IMG/VR virus record: IMGVR_UViG_3300045999_012878 | Coordinates: 1 to 23,258 of that record | Reading direction: 5' to 3' (one strand) | DNA length: 23,258 nt | Source: a virus | Part shown: positions 7,504-15,278 of the stretch, in pieces | How positions within the stretch are numbered: position 1 is the first letter of the stretch | Layout of the letters: every line of letters begins with the position of its first letter | Notes under the pieces: generated by a model | What the model was told of the DNA's origin: nothing | What the model saw: the letters and a program-made list of their open reading frames with translations, nothing else | The model's database searches: none | Translations under genes and position numbers: made by a program

Positions 7504-8554
7504 TATTTACTTGTTTGTTAATCCATTTATAAGTTTTTTCCATACCAACTTTTAGAGGTTGTGATGGTTCCCATCCCATATGTTCTTTATAAAGTTTATT
7601 ATCTGAGTTTCTACCTCTAACTCCTACAGGGCATTTAAAACCATATTTTATTTTAAATTCATCTCCATAGATGTTTTTAACATATGCTCTTTTATTTGCT
7701 ACTTCAATAGCCATTTCAGCTAATTGATTAATAGTAACCATTTCTTCTGAACCTATATTAACTGGTCCTAAAAATTTATCTTGTCTCATAAAACGTAATA
7801 CAGCTTCAATACAATCGTCAATATACAAAAATGATCTTGTTTGTTGGCCATCACCCCACACTTCAATTTTATCATCCATTAAAGATTCAGCTACTTTTCT
7901 ACACATCGCAGCAGGTGCTTTTTCTTTGCCACCTCTCCATGTTCCATAGGGACCAAAAATATTATGGAAACGAGCTACTCTAACATCTAATTTATAATTT
8001 CTATTAAATGCTAAAAATAATCTTTCACTAAATAATTTTTCCCAACCATACTCTGAATCAGGGTTTGCGGGATAAGCTGATGATTCTTCACAATTGGGGT
8101 TGTTAGGATCTAATTGATTATGTTCTGGGTACATACATGCTGAAGAACTATAAAATACTCTTTTAACTGATTTTTTAGAAGCTTCATGAGCTACATTTAA
8201 ATTAATTAAGGCTGAATTATGCATTACATTAGCATCATTATCTCCTGTAAAAATGTAACCAGCACCACCCATATCAGCTGCTAATTGATATACTTCATCA
8301 AATGATCCTTGTTTATCATCTTCAGATTTTTGAATTGGTGAGTACATTACTCTTGATACTAACATAGGATCTCTTAAATCTCCACAGATATATTCATGGC
8401 ATATTTCATCATTATCAAAAAATTCATGATTAGGTTTAATATCAACTACTCTTACCCAAAACCCTTCTTGTTTTAATTTTTTAGCTAAGTGACCACCAAT
8501 AAATCCTCCACCACCTAATACCAAGGCAGTTTTTTTAATATCTGTTATTTTCAT
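7493..8554 (-). CDS. GDP-mannose 3,5-epimerase-like extended SDR enzyme
   Basis: A 353-residue NAD-dependent extended short-chain dehydrogenase/reductase. GGGGFIGGH (14-22) is the G-x-x-G-x-x-G dinucleotide motif. YQLAADMGGAGYIF (89-102), SSSACMYPE (136-144) and YGWEK (169-173, Tyr/Lys pair) follow. FHNIFGPYGTWRGGKEKAPA (196-215) and a late GVRGRNSDN block match plant GDP-mannose 3,5-epimerase almost motif for motif. C140 and K212 sit where that enzyme has its acid/base Cys and Lys. The expected reaction converts GDP-D-mannose to GDP-L-galactose and/or GDP-L-gulose. It overlaps the GT2 gene by 4 bases (ATGA) and the isomerase gene by 11. This is one of the firmest functional calls in the cassette, although substrate specificity needs biochemical proof. 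Confidence 0.85.
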   Translation of the reverse strand: MKITDIKKTALVLGGGGFIGGHLAKKLKQEGFWVRVVDIKPNHEFFDNDEICHEYICGDLRDPMLVSRVMYSPIQKSEDDKQGSFDEVYQLAADMGGAGYIFTGDNDANVMHNSALINLNVAHEASKKSVKRVFYSSSACMYPEHNQLDPNNPNCEESSAYPANPDSEYGWEKLFSERLFLAFNRNYKLDVRVARFHNIFGPYGTWRGGKEKAPAAMCRKVAESLMDDKIEVWGDGQQTRSFLYIDDCIEAVLRFMRQDKFLGPVNIGSEEMVTINQLAEMAIEVANKRAYVKNIYGDEFKIKYGFKCPVGVRGRNSDNKLYKEHMGWEPSQPLKVGMEKTYKWINKQVNNEL

Positions 8555-9168
8555 AATAAATCATATAAATTATTTTGTCTTTCTTGTCTTTCAATATGTT
8601 TTGGATGGTATAAACAATAATCATCCTCTAATGGTAAAGTAGCCCAAGTGCTATGACCCATTAGTACTTCATGTACTTTATTACCCCAATTAATTTTTGG
8701 TGTGTTTTGAAGTATACGAGGTTGTAAATCTGGGAAATTAACCCATCCTTTTTCATTTACATTCCATCTCCATCTTTGAATATGTTCTTGAGTTAATCCT
8801 TCTACAGTATTAATTCTAGGAAGTAAAAATACTTCGGTTGTAGGATTATCTTGTAAAATTAGATGTAAATTTTGTAAAAATTCAACATTTAAATATTCAT
8901 CAGCATCGATTTGAAAAATCCAATCTCCAGTACAATGTTTTTTTAAATTATTTTTAAATGCCGCGAAATTACCTTTTAAAGGGAATTCAATAACAGTTAT
9001 TCTACCATAAAATTGATCTAATACTTTATATACTTCAGATGTAGTATTACCTTGATCACATTGAACTACTATTTCATCTTCATCTCTTTTATTAGTAATA
9101 AGAATACTTAGTAATCTCATTAATTCTTCGTGTTCATTACAAACAGGAATTGCATAACTTATTCTCAT
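8551..9168 (-). CDS. GT2 family glycosyltransferase
   Basis: A 205-residue inverting GT-A glycosyltransferase. ISYAIPVCNEHEEL (3-16) is the typical N-terminal strand and loop. IFQIDADEYL (84-93) contains the D-x-D-E donor/metal site. Near the end, NKVHEVLMG (162-170) and the His/Arg/Gln-rich tail resemble the short SunS/WaaE-type GT2 proteins whose C-termini carry 'KvHE...' and 'H.k...RQ'. It has no membrane segment, so it is a soluble enzyme using a nucleotide sugar. Its last codon overlaps the start of the epimerase gene (ATGA), suggesting coupled translation, and the epimerase product is a candidate donor by context only. Confidence 0.82.
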   Translation of the reverse strand: MRISYAIPVCNEHEELMRLLSILITNKRDEDEIVVQCDQGNTTSEVYKVLDQFYGRITVIEFPLKGNFAAFKNNLKKHCTGDWIFQIDADEYLNVEFLQNLHLILQDNPTTEVFLLPRINTVEGLTQEHIQRWRWNVNEKGWVNFPDLQPRILQNTPKINWGNKVHEVLMGHSTWATLPLEDDYCLYHPKHIERQERQNNLYDLL

Positions 9169-9174
9169 ATTTTT

Positions 9175-9627
9175 TTAACTATAAAAACCTATATAATCTA
9201 AAGCTTCAATAAAATCATTTTGAGAAAAATTTTTTAAAGATTTAATATCTGTTTTATGAGTATAAAATTCTTCAGTACCAGGTATTTTAAATTTACCTTT
9301 TTCTTCTTCGCTTACTTCAACAGCTTTTACACCTGCCCATTGCCAATTATCCTTAGTATTACCATTCGCAAATACTGTTCCTTTATCCTGAATATTAATA
9401 GTAATTGGATACCATACTCTATTTTCTGAGTCTTTATTTTTGAGATCTTTATAAAGTTCAGGTAAGGTTTCTTCATAGGTTTCAAAATCAAATTCTCCTT
9501 CTTTCATTAAATCATTTGTTTGAAAACCACATCCAAAACAGAAATAATTGTTTTTTACTTCGTTTACAGGAGTGACATAACAAGCATCACTCCCGCAACG
9601 TGGGCATATAGATAATTTATCTTTCAT
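9175..9627 (-). CDS. Zinc-ribbon protein of unknown function
   Basis: A 150-residue acidic protein with an N-terminal zinc ribbon: C8-x2-C11 (SICPRCG) and C30-x2-C33 (YFCFGCG), the knuckles of a four-Cys site like those in primase-type or transcription-factor-type ribbons. The rest (about 45-150) has no motif I recognise. It contains VWYPITINIQDKGTVFANG and WQWAGVKAVEV, which look like a small beta domain. The start overlaps the stop of the upstream 181-residue gene by one base (TAATG). Placement between glycosyltransferases does not define a role; it could be a regulatory or nucleic-acid-binding protein. Confidence 0.6.
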   Translation of the reverse strand: MKDKLSICPRCGSDACYVTPVNEVKNNYFCFGCGFQTNDLMKEGEFDFETYEETLPELYKDLKNKDSENRVWYPITINIQDKGTVFANGNTKDNWQWAGVKAVEVSEEEKGKFKIPGTEEFYTHKTDIKSLKNFSQNDFIEALDYIGFYS

Positions 9628-10172
9628 TATTTTTTATTTATTATAAATGTTAAATCTTGTATTTTAATATCAAATTTATCTTTAGAAATAAATTTATCTA
9701 CCATGCGTTGAAATAAATTTTTTCTCATCATTCCTGCCCCATCATTAGTATAGGCTTTAAAAAATAAAATATTTAAATCAGAGTTTTCAAAATAAGGAAT
9801 TACTTCATCTCTGACTATTTTTGATACTGAATCTAAATAGTGTTTACCTTTTAAGCCTTCTTTAGTTTTGGCATATCCCTTTTCAGTTTCAGGAAAATAA
9901 AAATCTAATACCCAATATTTAGTGTCTAAACCTTGTTTTTTTAGTGTTACCACCATCTGAGGATCATTATCTTGTTTTTGTATTTTCCAAATCTTTTGAC
10001 CATCAGACATATTATTTTCTTCATATTCATAAGCTAGTTCAGGATTAAGAAATTCATATAAACCTCTATTAGCTTTATTGTAATATTCATTTAAACCATA
10101 AGTATGAAGGGTTTTAGTATCTTCAATAAATGATAATTCAACCCATCTATCTAAATCTTTTCTACCTTTCAT
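9627..10172 (-). CDS. Conserved-looking phage protein, unknown function
   Basis: A 181-residue soluble protein with no recognised domain. Its central block has regular strand/helix alternation (QMVVTLKKQGLDTKYWVLDF, DLNILFFKAYTNDGAGMMRKNLFQRM), and the segment NDGAGMMRKNLFQRMV looks acetyltransferase-like (R/Q-x-x-G-x-A/G region near a helix) but lacks a proper motif. The start overlaps the GT4 stop and the end overlaps the zinc-ribbon start, each by one base, so the three genes are translated as a tight string. Coding status is supported by length, overlaps and a normal amino-acid composition. Confidence 0.6.
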   Translation of the reverse strand: MKGRKDLDRWVELSFIEDTKTLHTYGLNEYYNKANRGLYEFLNPELAYEYEENNMSDGQKIWKIQKQDNDPQMVVTLKKQGLDTKYWVLDFYFPETEKGYAKTKEGLKGKHYLDSVSKIVRDEVIPYFENSDLNILFFKAYTNDGAGMMRKNLFQRMVDKFISKDKFDIKIQDLTFIINKK

Positions 10173-11479
10173 TATTCCACTTTTTTAAGTTTAGGCAATT
10201 CAATTTTTTTCAATTGAGGTAATTTTAATTGAACTTGTTTTGGAAACTCAGGTACATTAGTAGTTAATATAGTATCTAATTTTTCTTGCATTTTTTCAAA
10301 TGAAAAATTAGTTTTACAGTAATGAGCTAAACGTTTACCGTTATCTTGGTATTTTTTATAATTTTCAAAATAATCTCTTAATAATCCCCCTGCAAATCCA
10401 TAATCAACAGTAAACCATTGTGATCCTTCAATTAACATATCTTTAACTTGTGCTGATGGGTGAATATTAATTAAAGTACCAGGTATTAATGAAGTAAATT
10501 CAGGGTTTAAAAAATCTAAATGACCACTCCAATTTGAAGCAATTACGGGTTTTTTAGTTTGAGTAAATTCAAGTAATGGTCTACCAAATCCCTCACCTTT
10601 AGTAAAACTAACCATTGCTTTTATTTTGGAATGGTTATATAATTGATTCATTTCATCATCAGATATTTCACCATGAAACAAATAGATGTTAGGTAAATTT
10701 TTAGAATTTACTGATTTTCTAAGAGCGTCTAATTTTTTTAAAATATTATCTCTATCCACAATACTAGTTGGGCCTGACATTGTTTTTAGGATAAGTGCTG
10801 GTTTTTTAGATTTGTTTTTAAATGATTCTAAAAATGTTTTAATTAAACCACCTACATCTTTTCTGTCTTGGAATATATCTCCTTGTAGCCAATGACCTGT
10901 AAATAGGAAAGCAAATTCTTCTTTTACATTATCTAATGCTTGTTTAATCTCAGAAGCAGGAGTTAATGTAGCTGAAAAATATTTAGTTATATCTACTCCT
11001 TCAAATAATACTTCAATAGGAGCTGTTAATTCTACAGTACCTACTACTTGTTTAGTTCTATCATCTTGTTTTTGAAATTTAGAATCTTGGAATACTTTTT
11101 TAGCATGTTCAGAAGAAACTAAATTTAAATTCATTCTATTCATACCCTCAATCCATTGTGGAGCACAAACTGTAGTTTCAATACCTGCTGTAATCCCAAT
11201 ATTATATTTTCCTACAGGTTGAAATTCATTAGGTACAGTAATTTGAGCCCAAATATCAGGTTGTTGTGTTAATTGACCTGTTAAAATATGTGATTGTAAA
11301 AAACCCCATTCTTCTTGATGATTTTCAATAAAACCCCAAGGTGTATTTCCCCAACGTTGTGGTAATATTTTAACATCATATTTATCCAAATTAATTAACG
11401 CCTTAACTAAATCACGAGAACGTGAACCATAACCTGAGTATGTATCTATAGGGCAACTTATTATAAATGTATTTTTCAT
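10172..11479 (-). CDS. GT4-like (GT-B fold) glycosyltransferase
   Basis: A 435-residue GT-B enzyme. The N-terminal domain begins with a strand and the loop DTYSGYGSRSRDLVKAL (12-28), the donor/acceptor cleft glycine-rich loop. The C-terminal domain has FLFTGHWLQ (191-199), a Lys/Arg-rich helix, and SFTKGEGFGRPLLEF (291-305), the 'E-G-F-G-x-x-x-x-E' nucleotide-sugar motif of GT4 retaining enzymes. It is followed by KPVIASNWSGHLDFL. The last 20 or so residues are a repetitive basic tail with two LP-x-LKK units that is not part of the catalytic fold and could mediate binding to a partner or polymer. It sits 9 bases after the second GT4 gene, and the two probably act in sequence on the same glycan. 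Confidence 0.8.
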   Translation of the reverse strand: MKNTFIISCPIDTYSGYGSRSRDLVKALINLDKYDVKILPQRWGNTPWGFIENHQEEWGFLQSHILTGQLTQQPDIWAQITVPNEFQPVGKYNIGITAGIETTVCAPQWIEGMNRMNLNLVSSEHAKKVFQDSKFQKQDDRTKQVVGTVELTAPIEVLFEGVDITKYFSATLTPASEIKQALDNVKEEFAFLFTGHWLQGDIFQDRKDVGGLIKTFLESFKNKSKKPALILKTMSGPTSIVDRDNILKKLDALRKSVNSKNLPNIYLFHGEISDDEMNQLYNHSKIKAMVSFTKGEGFGRPLLEFTQTKKPVIASNWSGHLDFLNPEFTSLIPGTLINIHPSAQVKDMLIEGSQWFTVDYGFAGGLLRDYFENYKKYQDNGKRLAHYCKTNFSFEKMQEKLDTILTTNVPEFPKQVQLKLPQLKKIELPKLKKVE

Positions 11480-11488
11480 TTTATTATA

Positions 11489-12913
11489 TTAATACGTTAA
11501 TTTATGAACTAATTCTAGAGGTTCCAAATCTTCTATCATAAAAAATTCAAAAGATTTTTTAGGTACAAATTTTTCTAATGTTAAATCAATATCTTTAATT
11601 ACATTATTACACATCATTCTAGCACTCATACCAGATTCATCTGATGTTACCCATTCTCTAGCTGCTTTACCATTTTCTATTCTTTCTTCAGGGGTTAATT
11701 CATAAACTTGTTGAATTGCTTTTGCTAAATCTCTAAAATCTAATCTATCATCCCAAATATAAGGTGTTATTGGTGAGCCTACTAATGACATATTACTTGG
11801 AAATACAGGTACTGCCCATTTACCATGTTTTTTATAAGTACCAAAATGATTAGAAGGAAAATCAGGTGTAAAATCGATCCATTTACCATTTTCATCTTCA
11901 AAACGCATTTGATCTTGCATACCTCCAGTTACATTAGCTATAATCATTTTACCCGCCATCATAGCTTCAGTTAATGCTAATCCCCATCCTTCATTTGAAG
12001 AAGGTAATACAGTTACATCTGCAATATTATAAATTCTATTTAATTCAACAGTATCAATTCTTTGATCTGAAAAGAATATGTTTGAGTTAGGGCCAAATAG
12101 TAAAGTTTTTACTGCATCCAAATCTGTACCGTTCCCATCTACAACTTGGGTATGTAATACTAAGGCGATTTTATCTGCTTTTTCTTTAGGTAAAGAATCT
12201 AAAAATATTTTGTGAGCAGCCATTAAATCACTTACACATTTTCTTCTAATATTTCTAGAATTAAAAAATACTACAAAATCAAATTCTTTATCTCCAAATA
12301 ATTTTTTCTTAGTATCTTGCAATTGTGTTTTATCTTCTATAGGAAAAAAATGATTTTCATTAATACCATGAGGTATATAAGAGATAAGTTTACCATCTGC
12401 TCTTTTACCTAAAACCATTTCATTAATGTTTTTAGTTTGTTTTGAGATAGCTAATAAAGTATCACATGATTCATAAAAAGCTCTATTGTATAATGGAGCT
12501 GGTAAGTCATCCCAAATGTTTAAATAAATCATTGGGATTTGTTTTCTTACTTCATTTTCAATAGCAAATAACCAATCATAATATCTTGGGTCTGTAAAAA
12601 ACATTAAACCATCAGGTTTTTCATTTTTTAACATAAACCTAATCAAATCTGCATTTCCATATCCGTTATGAGGATAAAGAACTACATTAGAATCAGTAAG
12701 TTGGGTTTCAGTATCTGTTGCTTGGGATAGATCTAATCTTTGACCATGTTCAGGGTGATTAATAGCAGCTCCAATTATTACCCAATTGTAATGGTGGGAA
12801 GTTCCTAAAACTATTTCTCGGGCCATTGTAGCAATACCCGAATGCATTCTAATGTCGTCGCAAATGAATAATATTTTTTTTCTTTGCTCTTTAGGTAGAT
12901 AACCTTCTTTCAT
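11489..12913 (-). CDS. GT4 family glycosyltransferase
   Basis: A 474-residue GT-B enzyme. KKILFICDDIRMHSGIATM (12-30) is the N-terminal Rossmann strand with the glycine-rich loop. ISYIPHGINENHF (177-189) matches the interdomain 'v.yiPnGvd...F' segment. VVFFNSRNIRRK (214-225) carries the basic residues that bind the donor diphosphate. LPSSNEGWGLALTEAMMAG (303-321) is the E-x7-E motif of retaining GT4 enzymes, with E308 and E316. No signal peptide or membrane helix is present. It lies 11 bases after the small ribbon-helix-helix-like gene and heads the glycan cassette as transcribed. Substrates cannot be read off. Confidence 0.85.
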   Translation of the reverse strand: MKEGYLPKEQRKKILFICDDIRMHSGIATMAREIVLGTSHHYNWVIIGAAINHPEHGQRLDLSQATDTETQLTDSNVVLYPHNGYGNADLIRFMLKNEKPDGLMFFTDPRYYDWLFAIENEVRKQIPMIYLNIWDDLPAPLYNRAFYESCDTLLAISKQTKNINEMVLGKRADGKLISYIPHGINENHFFPIEDKTQLQDTKKKLFGDKEFDFVVFFNSRNIRRKCVSDLMAAHKIFLDSLPKEKADKIALVLHTQVVDGNGTDLDAVKTLLFGPNSNIFFSDQRIDTVELNRIYNIADVTVLPSSNEGWGLALTEAMMAGKMIIANVTGGMQDQMRFEDENGKWIDFTPDFPSNHFGTYKKHGKWAVPVFPSNMSLVGSPITPYIWDDRLDFRDLAKAIQQVYELTPEERIENGKAAREWVTSDESGMSARMMCNNVIKDIDLTLEKFVPKKSFEFFMIEDLEPLELVHKLTY

Positions 12914-12924
12914 AAACTAATTTA

Positions 12925-13113
12925 TTATTTTTCTAATTCTAAATTCATATGGTTGTGAACTAATTTTTGGAACTCAGGATCCGTTAAATACAGATGCATA
13001 CATCTGTCTGCTAATTTTTGTAAAGAGAACTTAGTTTTAATTGTCTCTATTTTAAAGGCTTCAAAAATATCTTTGTCTACCTTCACACTTGTTAGTTGTT
13101 GATTTTGTGACAT
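12925..13113 (-). CDS. Small ribbon-helix-helix-like protein
   Basis: A 62-residue protein. Residues 8-15 (TSVKVDKD) could form the DNA-contacting beta strand and the following DIFEAFKIETIKTKFSLQKLADRCMHLYLTD two helices, the spacing seen in ribbon-helix-helix (MetJ/Arc) regulators and antitoxins. No toxin-like partner is adjacent. It stands just before the glycan cassette and just after a 43-base A/T-rich gap, so a local regulatory role is conceivable but only inferred. Start ATG at 13113-13111 has no Shine-Dalgarno sequence upstream, like most genes here. Confidence 0.6.
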   Translation of the reverse strand: MSQNQQLTSVKVDKDIFEAFKIETIKTKFSLQKLADRCMHLYLTDPEFQKLVHNHMNLELEK

Positions 13114-13156
13114 AATTATTTATTTTTATTATTAACATATATAAATATATTAATAT

Positions 13157-14128
13157 TTAATAAAATGTGAAGGGTTTTTTAATTTCTTCATTCTTATCAC
13201 ACAAATCAGGATTATTTGAATAAGGACAAAAAGTACAGTTATGTTTACTTGGTTTTTTCTCTAATTTAATTTGATTATAATCTCCATCAGCTGTAAACAC
13301 TTGAGTTAAAAAACTCTCTAATAATTGTGTCGACTTATTTAATTTTACTTTACCAGCAGCTGGTTGGAATTCTTGGATTCGTTTTTGTGGGAAATCGCCA
13401 CCTTCATATACTTTTCTTCTAGTGATAAAATATTCAACTTCAATATTATCAATTGGAAAATTATATTGTTCAGCAAAAAATTTTTTATAAAGAATTAATT
13501 GAGACATTTTAATGTCATCTTTTTTTTCTTTATCGCCCCAACCTCTAGTTGAGGTTTTAATATCAAGAATTTTTATTGTATTAGTTGGTTCATGATAAAA
13601 TACTACATCTAAAAATCCATTAAATAAAACATTACTTAATTTTTTAATTGGATTTAAAACAATAGGTATTTCACATCCTACTAAATACCATCCTCTTTTT
13701 GAGAAATAAATCCCTTTTTTCTTTTTAATATAATCTAAAATTTGAAGACCATCATCACAAAATTCAGCTAATTCAGCAGCATTTGAAAAATGAACATTTT
13801 TATTCTTTTTATAAAATTCTTGATATTCTTCTCTTAATATTGTTTTAAATTCAGTTTCAATATCTAATCTATCAGCCGCTGCTCCACTTTCTTCATAAAA
13901 TACCGTTAGATAATGTTGAAGAGCACGGTGTAAAGCCGTACCAAATACTGCATGTATGCTGGGTTCAAAAACTTTATATCCATCTCTATATTTTAAACCC
14001 CAATGATGTGGGCAATTTAAAAATATACTTAATTGAGAATAAGATACTGATTTATGATAGGCATAATTTATCTCGGGTACAGTTACTTTTTGTAAGTCTT
14101 TTAATATTTTAGGGGGTTTTTTAGCCAA
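13157..14128 (-). CDS. Cas4/RecB-like PD-(D/E)XK nuclease with putative Fe-S cluster
   Basis: A 323-residue PD-(D/E)XK nuclease with all expected features in order: SYSQLSIFLNCPHHW (29-43) at the N-terminus, GTALHRAL with H67, FNGFLDVVF with D174, ILDIKTS with D189-x-K191, and the Q210-x3-Y214 helix motif. C39 together with C298, C301 and C310 (one Cys N-terminal, three C-terminal) is the arrangement that ligates a 4Fe-4S cluster in Cas4, AddB and Dna2-type nucleases. The start is a TTG at 14128-14126, overlapping the DUF3310 gene by 8 bases; it was chosen because the next in-frame residues lead directly into the domain. There are no cas genes or CRISPR repeats nearby, so a phage recombination/repair role or host DNA processing is more likely than adaptation. 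Confidence 0.85.
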   Translation of the reverse strand: MAKKPPKILKDLQKVTVPEINYAYHKSVSYSQLSIFLNCPHHWGLKYRDGYKVFEPSIHAVFGTALHRALQHYLTVFYEESGAAADRLDIETEFKTILREEYQEFYKKNKNVHFSNAAELAEFCDDGLQILDYIKKKKGIYFSKRGWYLVGCEIPIVLNPIKKLSNVLFNGFLDVVFYHEPTNTIKILDIKTSTRGWGDKEKKDDIKMSQLILYKKFFAEQYNFPIDNIEVEYFITRRKVYEGGDFPQKRIQEFQPAAGKVKLNKSTQLLESFLTQVFTADGDYNQIKLEKKPSKHNCTFCPYSNNPDLCDKNEEIKKPFTFY

Positions 14129-14411
14129 GTTTTTTTCGGTTTTGGATTTCTCTATCTAAATAAAATAGAGCTTTTTCTAAATCTTGTATAATATCATCTT
14201 TTTTCCCTGCTCTAGAAATATATTTAAGAGTATTCCCTAAACAAAATCCTAAATCCCAAGCCTCTATAACTTTAATTGCCTCATAAGGATCATCCTTTCC
14301 TCCATAATGTTTAGGATGATTAACCATTTCTTTTTCTAATTTATCTTGGCTTATAGTAATAGTAACTTCTCTTTGATTCATTTCTTCAAATTTTTTAATT
14401 ATATCACTCAT
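14121..14411 (-). CDS. DUF3310 family phage protein
   Basis: A 96-residue protein. From about residue 30 it has the DUF3310 signature: NHPKHYGG, then DPYEAIKVIEAW, LGFCLGNTLKYISRAGKK and DLEKALFYLDREI. The family is common in tailed phages, often next to nucleotide-metabolism or replication genes, and has been described as nucleotide kinase-like by annotation, but it has no P-loop here and its activity is not established. The 5' end overlaps the 74-residue ORF and the 3' end overlaps the nuclease gene, each by 8 bases. Confidence 0.85.
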   Translation of the reverse strand: MSDIIKKFEEMNQREVTITISQDKLEKEMVNHPKHYGGKDDPYEAIKVIEAWDLGFCLGNTLKYISRAGKKDDIIQDLEKALFYLDREIQNRKKLG

Positions 14412-14628
14412 AAGTAAAATACATTTGTAATATATCTAATCTATCTTCAGCATCAGCTAACATTCTTAATGCATCCTCAGCATTATTATAAAAATCATTT
14501 GTTGAATGATCCCCAATACCTGAAGGATTTTCTGAGAGAAGATTTAGAGTTAATAATGCTTTAGCTCTATCAGATTCAGCTGATTTTTTAAGCATTTTAT
14601 GTAAATATGGGTTTAAGGGTTGTCTCAT
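14404..14628 (-). CDS. Small hypothetical protein (74 residues)
   Basis: I do not recognise this protein. It appears all-helical, with a basic N-terminus (MRQPLNPYLHKMLKKSAES) and an acidic C-terminal half (DALRMLADAEDRLDILQMY). The start overlaps the clamp loader small-subunit stop by 4 bases (ATGA) and the end overlaps the DUF3310 gene by 8. Coding is supported by this tight packing and by the absence of any other frame that could fill the space. Confidence 0.6.
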   Translation of the reverse strand: MRQPLNPYLHKMLKKSAESDRAKALLTLNLLSENPSGIGDHSTNDFYNNAEDALRMLADAEDRLDILQMYFTYE

Positions 14629-15047
14629 TTTAATAGTTTTTTTATTTCTTTCTCTTCTTTTCCTAATTGTTGTAGGATTAAAGTTATATCTTGTTGGGTT
14701 AAAATATCACAATAATCTAAAACTTCTCTAGTACTTATTTTAAAATATTCAGATAGTAAATTTATTACTTCTTTTACATATTGTTGTTTTATAGGTTTTA
14801 TGTATTTATTAAAAAATTTTTGTTTAGGTAAAGTCTTGCAATAAAATTCATATAACTTTTGTTTTGGAAGTTGATATTCTTGAATCTCAGCTACTAGTTC
14901 AACATAGTTAGGATTCATTGAAATAATTTTATTAATCATAAAATTGTTAAAGATCTCATGCTCCTCATTCGAAAATGAGGACCATGATTCTTTATCATAA
15001 GATATTTGTTTTATCCAATCAAAAATATTATTGATTTTCTTCTCCAT
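14625..15047 (-). CDS. 62: Clamp loader small subunit, gp62-like
   Basis: A 140-residue protein with the pattern of T4-type gp62: an N-terminal IFDWIKQISYDKESW (8-22), FNNFMINKIISMNPNYVELVAEI in the middle, KTLPKQKFFNKYIKP, and a C-terminal helical block ending in STREVLDYCDIL and KEEKEIKKLLK. In T4 one gp62 joins four gp44 subunits to load the gp45 clamp. It is shorter than T4 gp62 (187 residues). It lies two genes after the gp44-like ATPase, with an 82-residue ORF in between that it overlaps by 20 bases. Sequence similarity in this family is weak, so the call rests on pattern plus position. Confidence 0.7.
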   Translation of the reverse strand: MEKKINNIFDWIKQISYDKESWSSFSNEEHEIFNNFMINKIISMNPNYVELVAEIQEYQLPKQKLYEFYCKTLPKQKFFNKYIKPIKQQYVKEVINLLSEYFKISTREVLDYCDILTQQDITLILQQLGKEEKEIKKLLK

Positions 15048-15276
15048 CTTCTAAAATGAATTTAAATTCATCAGGTAAACCATCTTTTAAAATTTCACCA
15101 GTTTCTGGATTAAAAAATACAGGAATAGGTAATACATTATCTTCATTAGTGCCTGTAATAAATTTAGATACTTTTCTTAGAAGAAATCCTTGTTGCCAGA
15201 TTTTACCTCCATTAGAAGTTAAAATTGGGGTTGTTTTGCTTAAATCTAAGCTCATTTGTGGTTGTTGATTTTCCAT
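15028..15276 (-). CDS. Small hypothetical protein between clamp loader genes
   Basis: An 82-residue protein that I do not recognise. It has a Gln-rich start, a basic centre (GFLLRKVSKFITG) and a strand-rich acidic end (VLPIPVFFNPETGEI, then DGLPDEFKFILEDGEE). It starts 2 bases after the gp44-like stop and overlaps the gp62-like start by 20 bases, thus separating two genes that adjoin in T4. It could be a small clamp loader accessory protein or unrelated. Confidence 0.6.
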   Translation of the reverse strand: MENQQPQMSLDLSKTTPILTSNGGKIWQQGFLLRKVSKFITGTNEDNVLPIPVFFNPETGEILKDGLPDEFKFILEDGEENQ

Positions 15277-15278
15277 TT

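Noticed and set aside
13140-13147. TATAAATA, a T4 late-promoter type sequence on the plus strand
   Set aside because: It points away from every gene nearby and lies in almost pure A/T sequence, where this string arises by chance.
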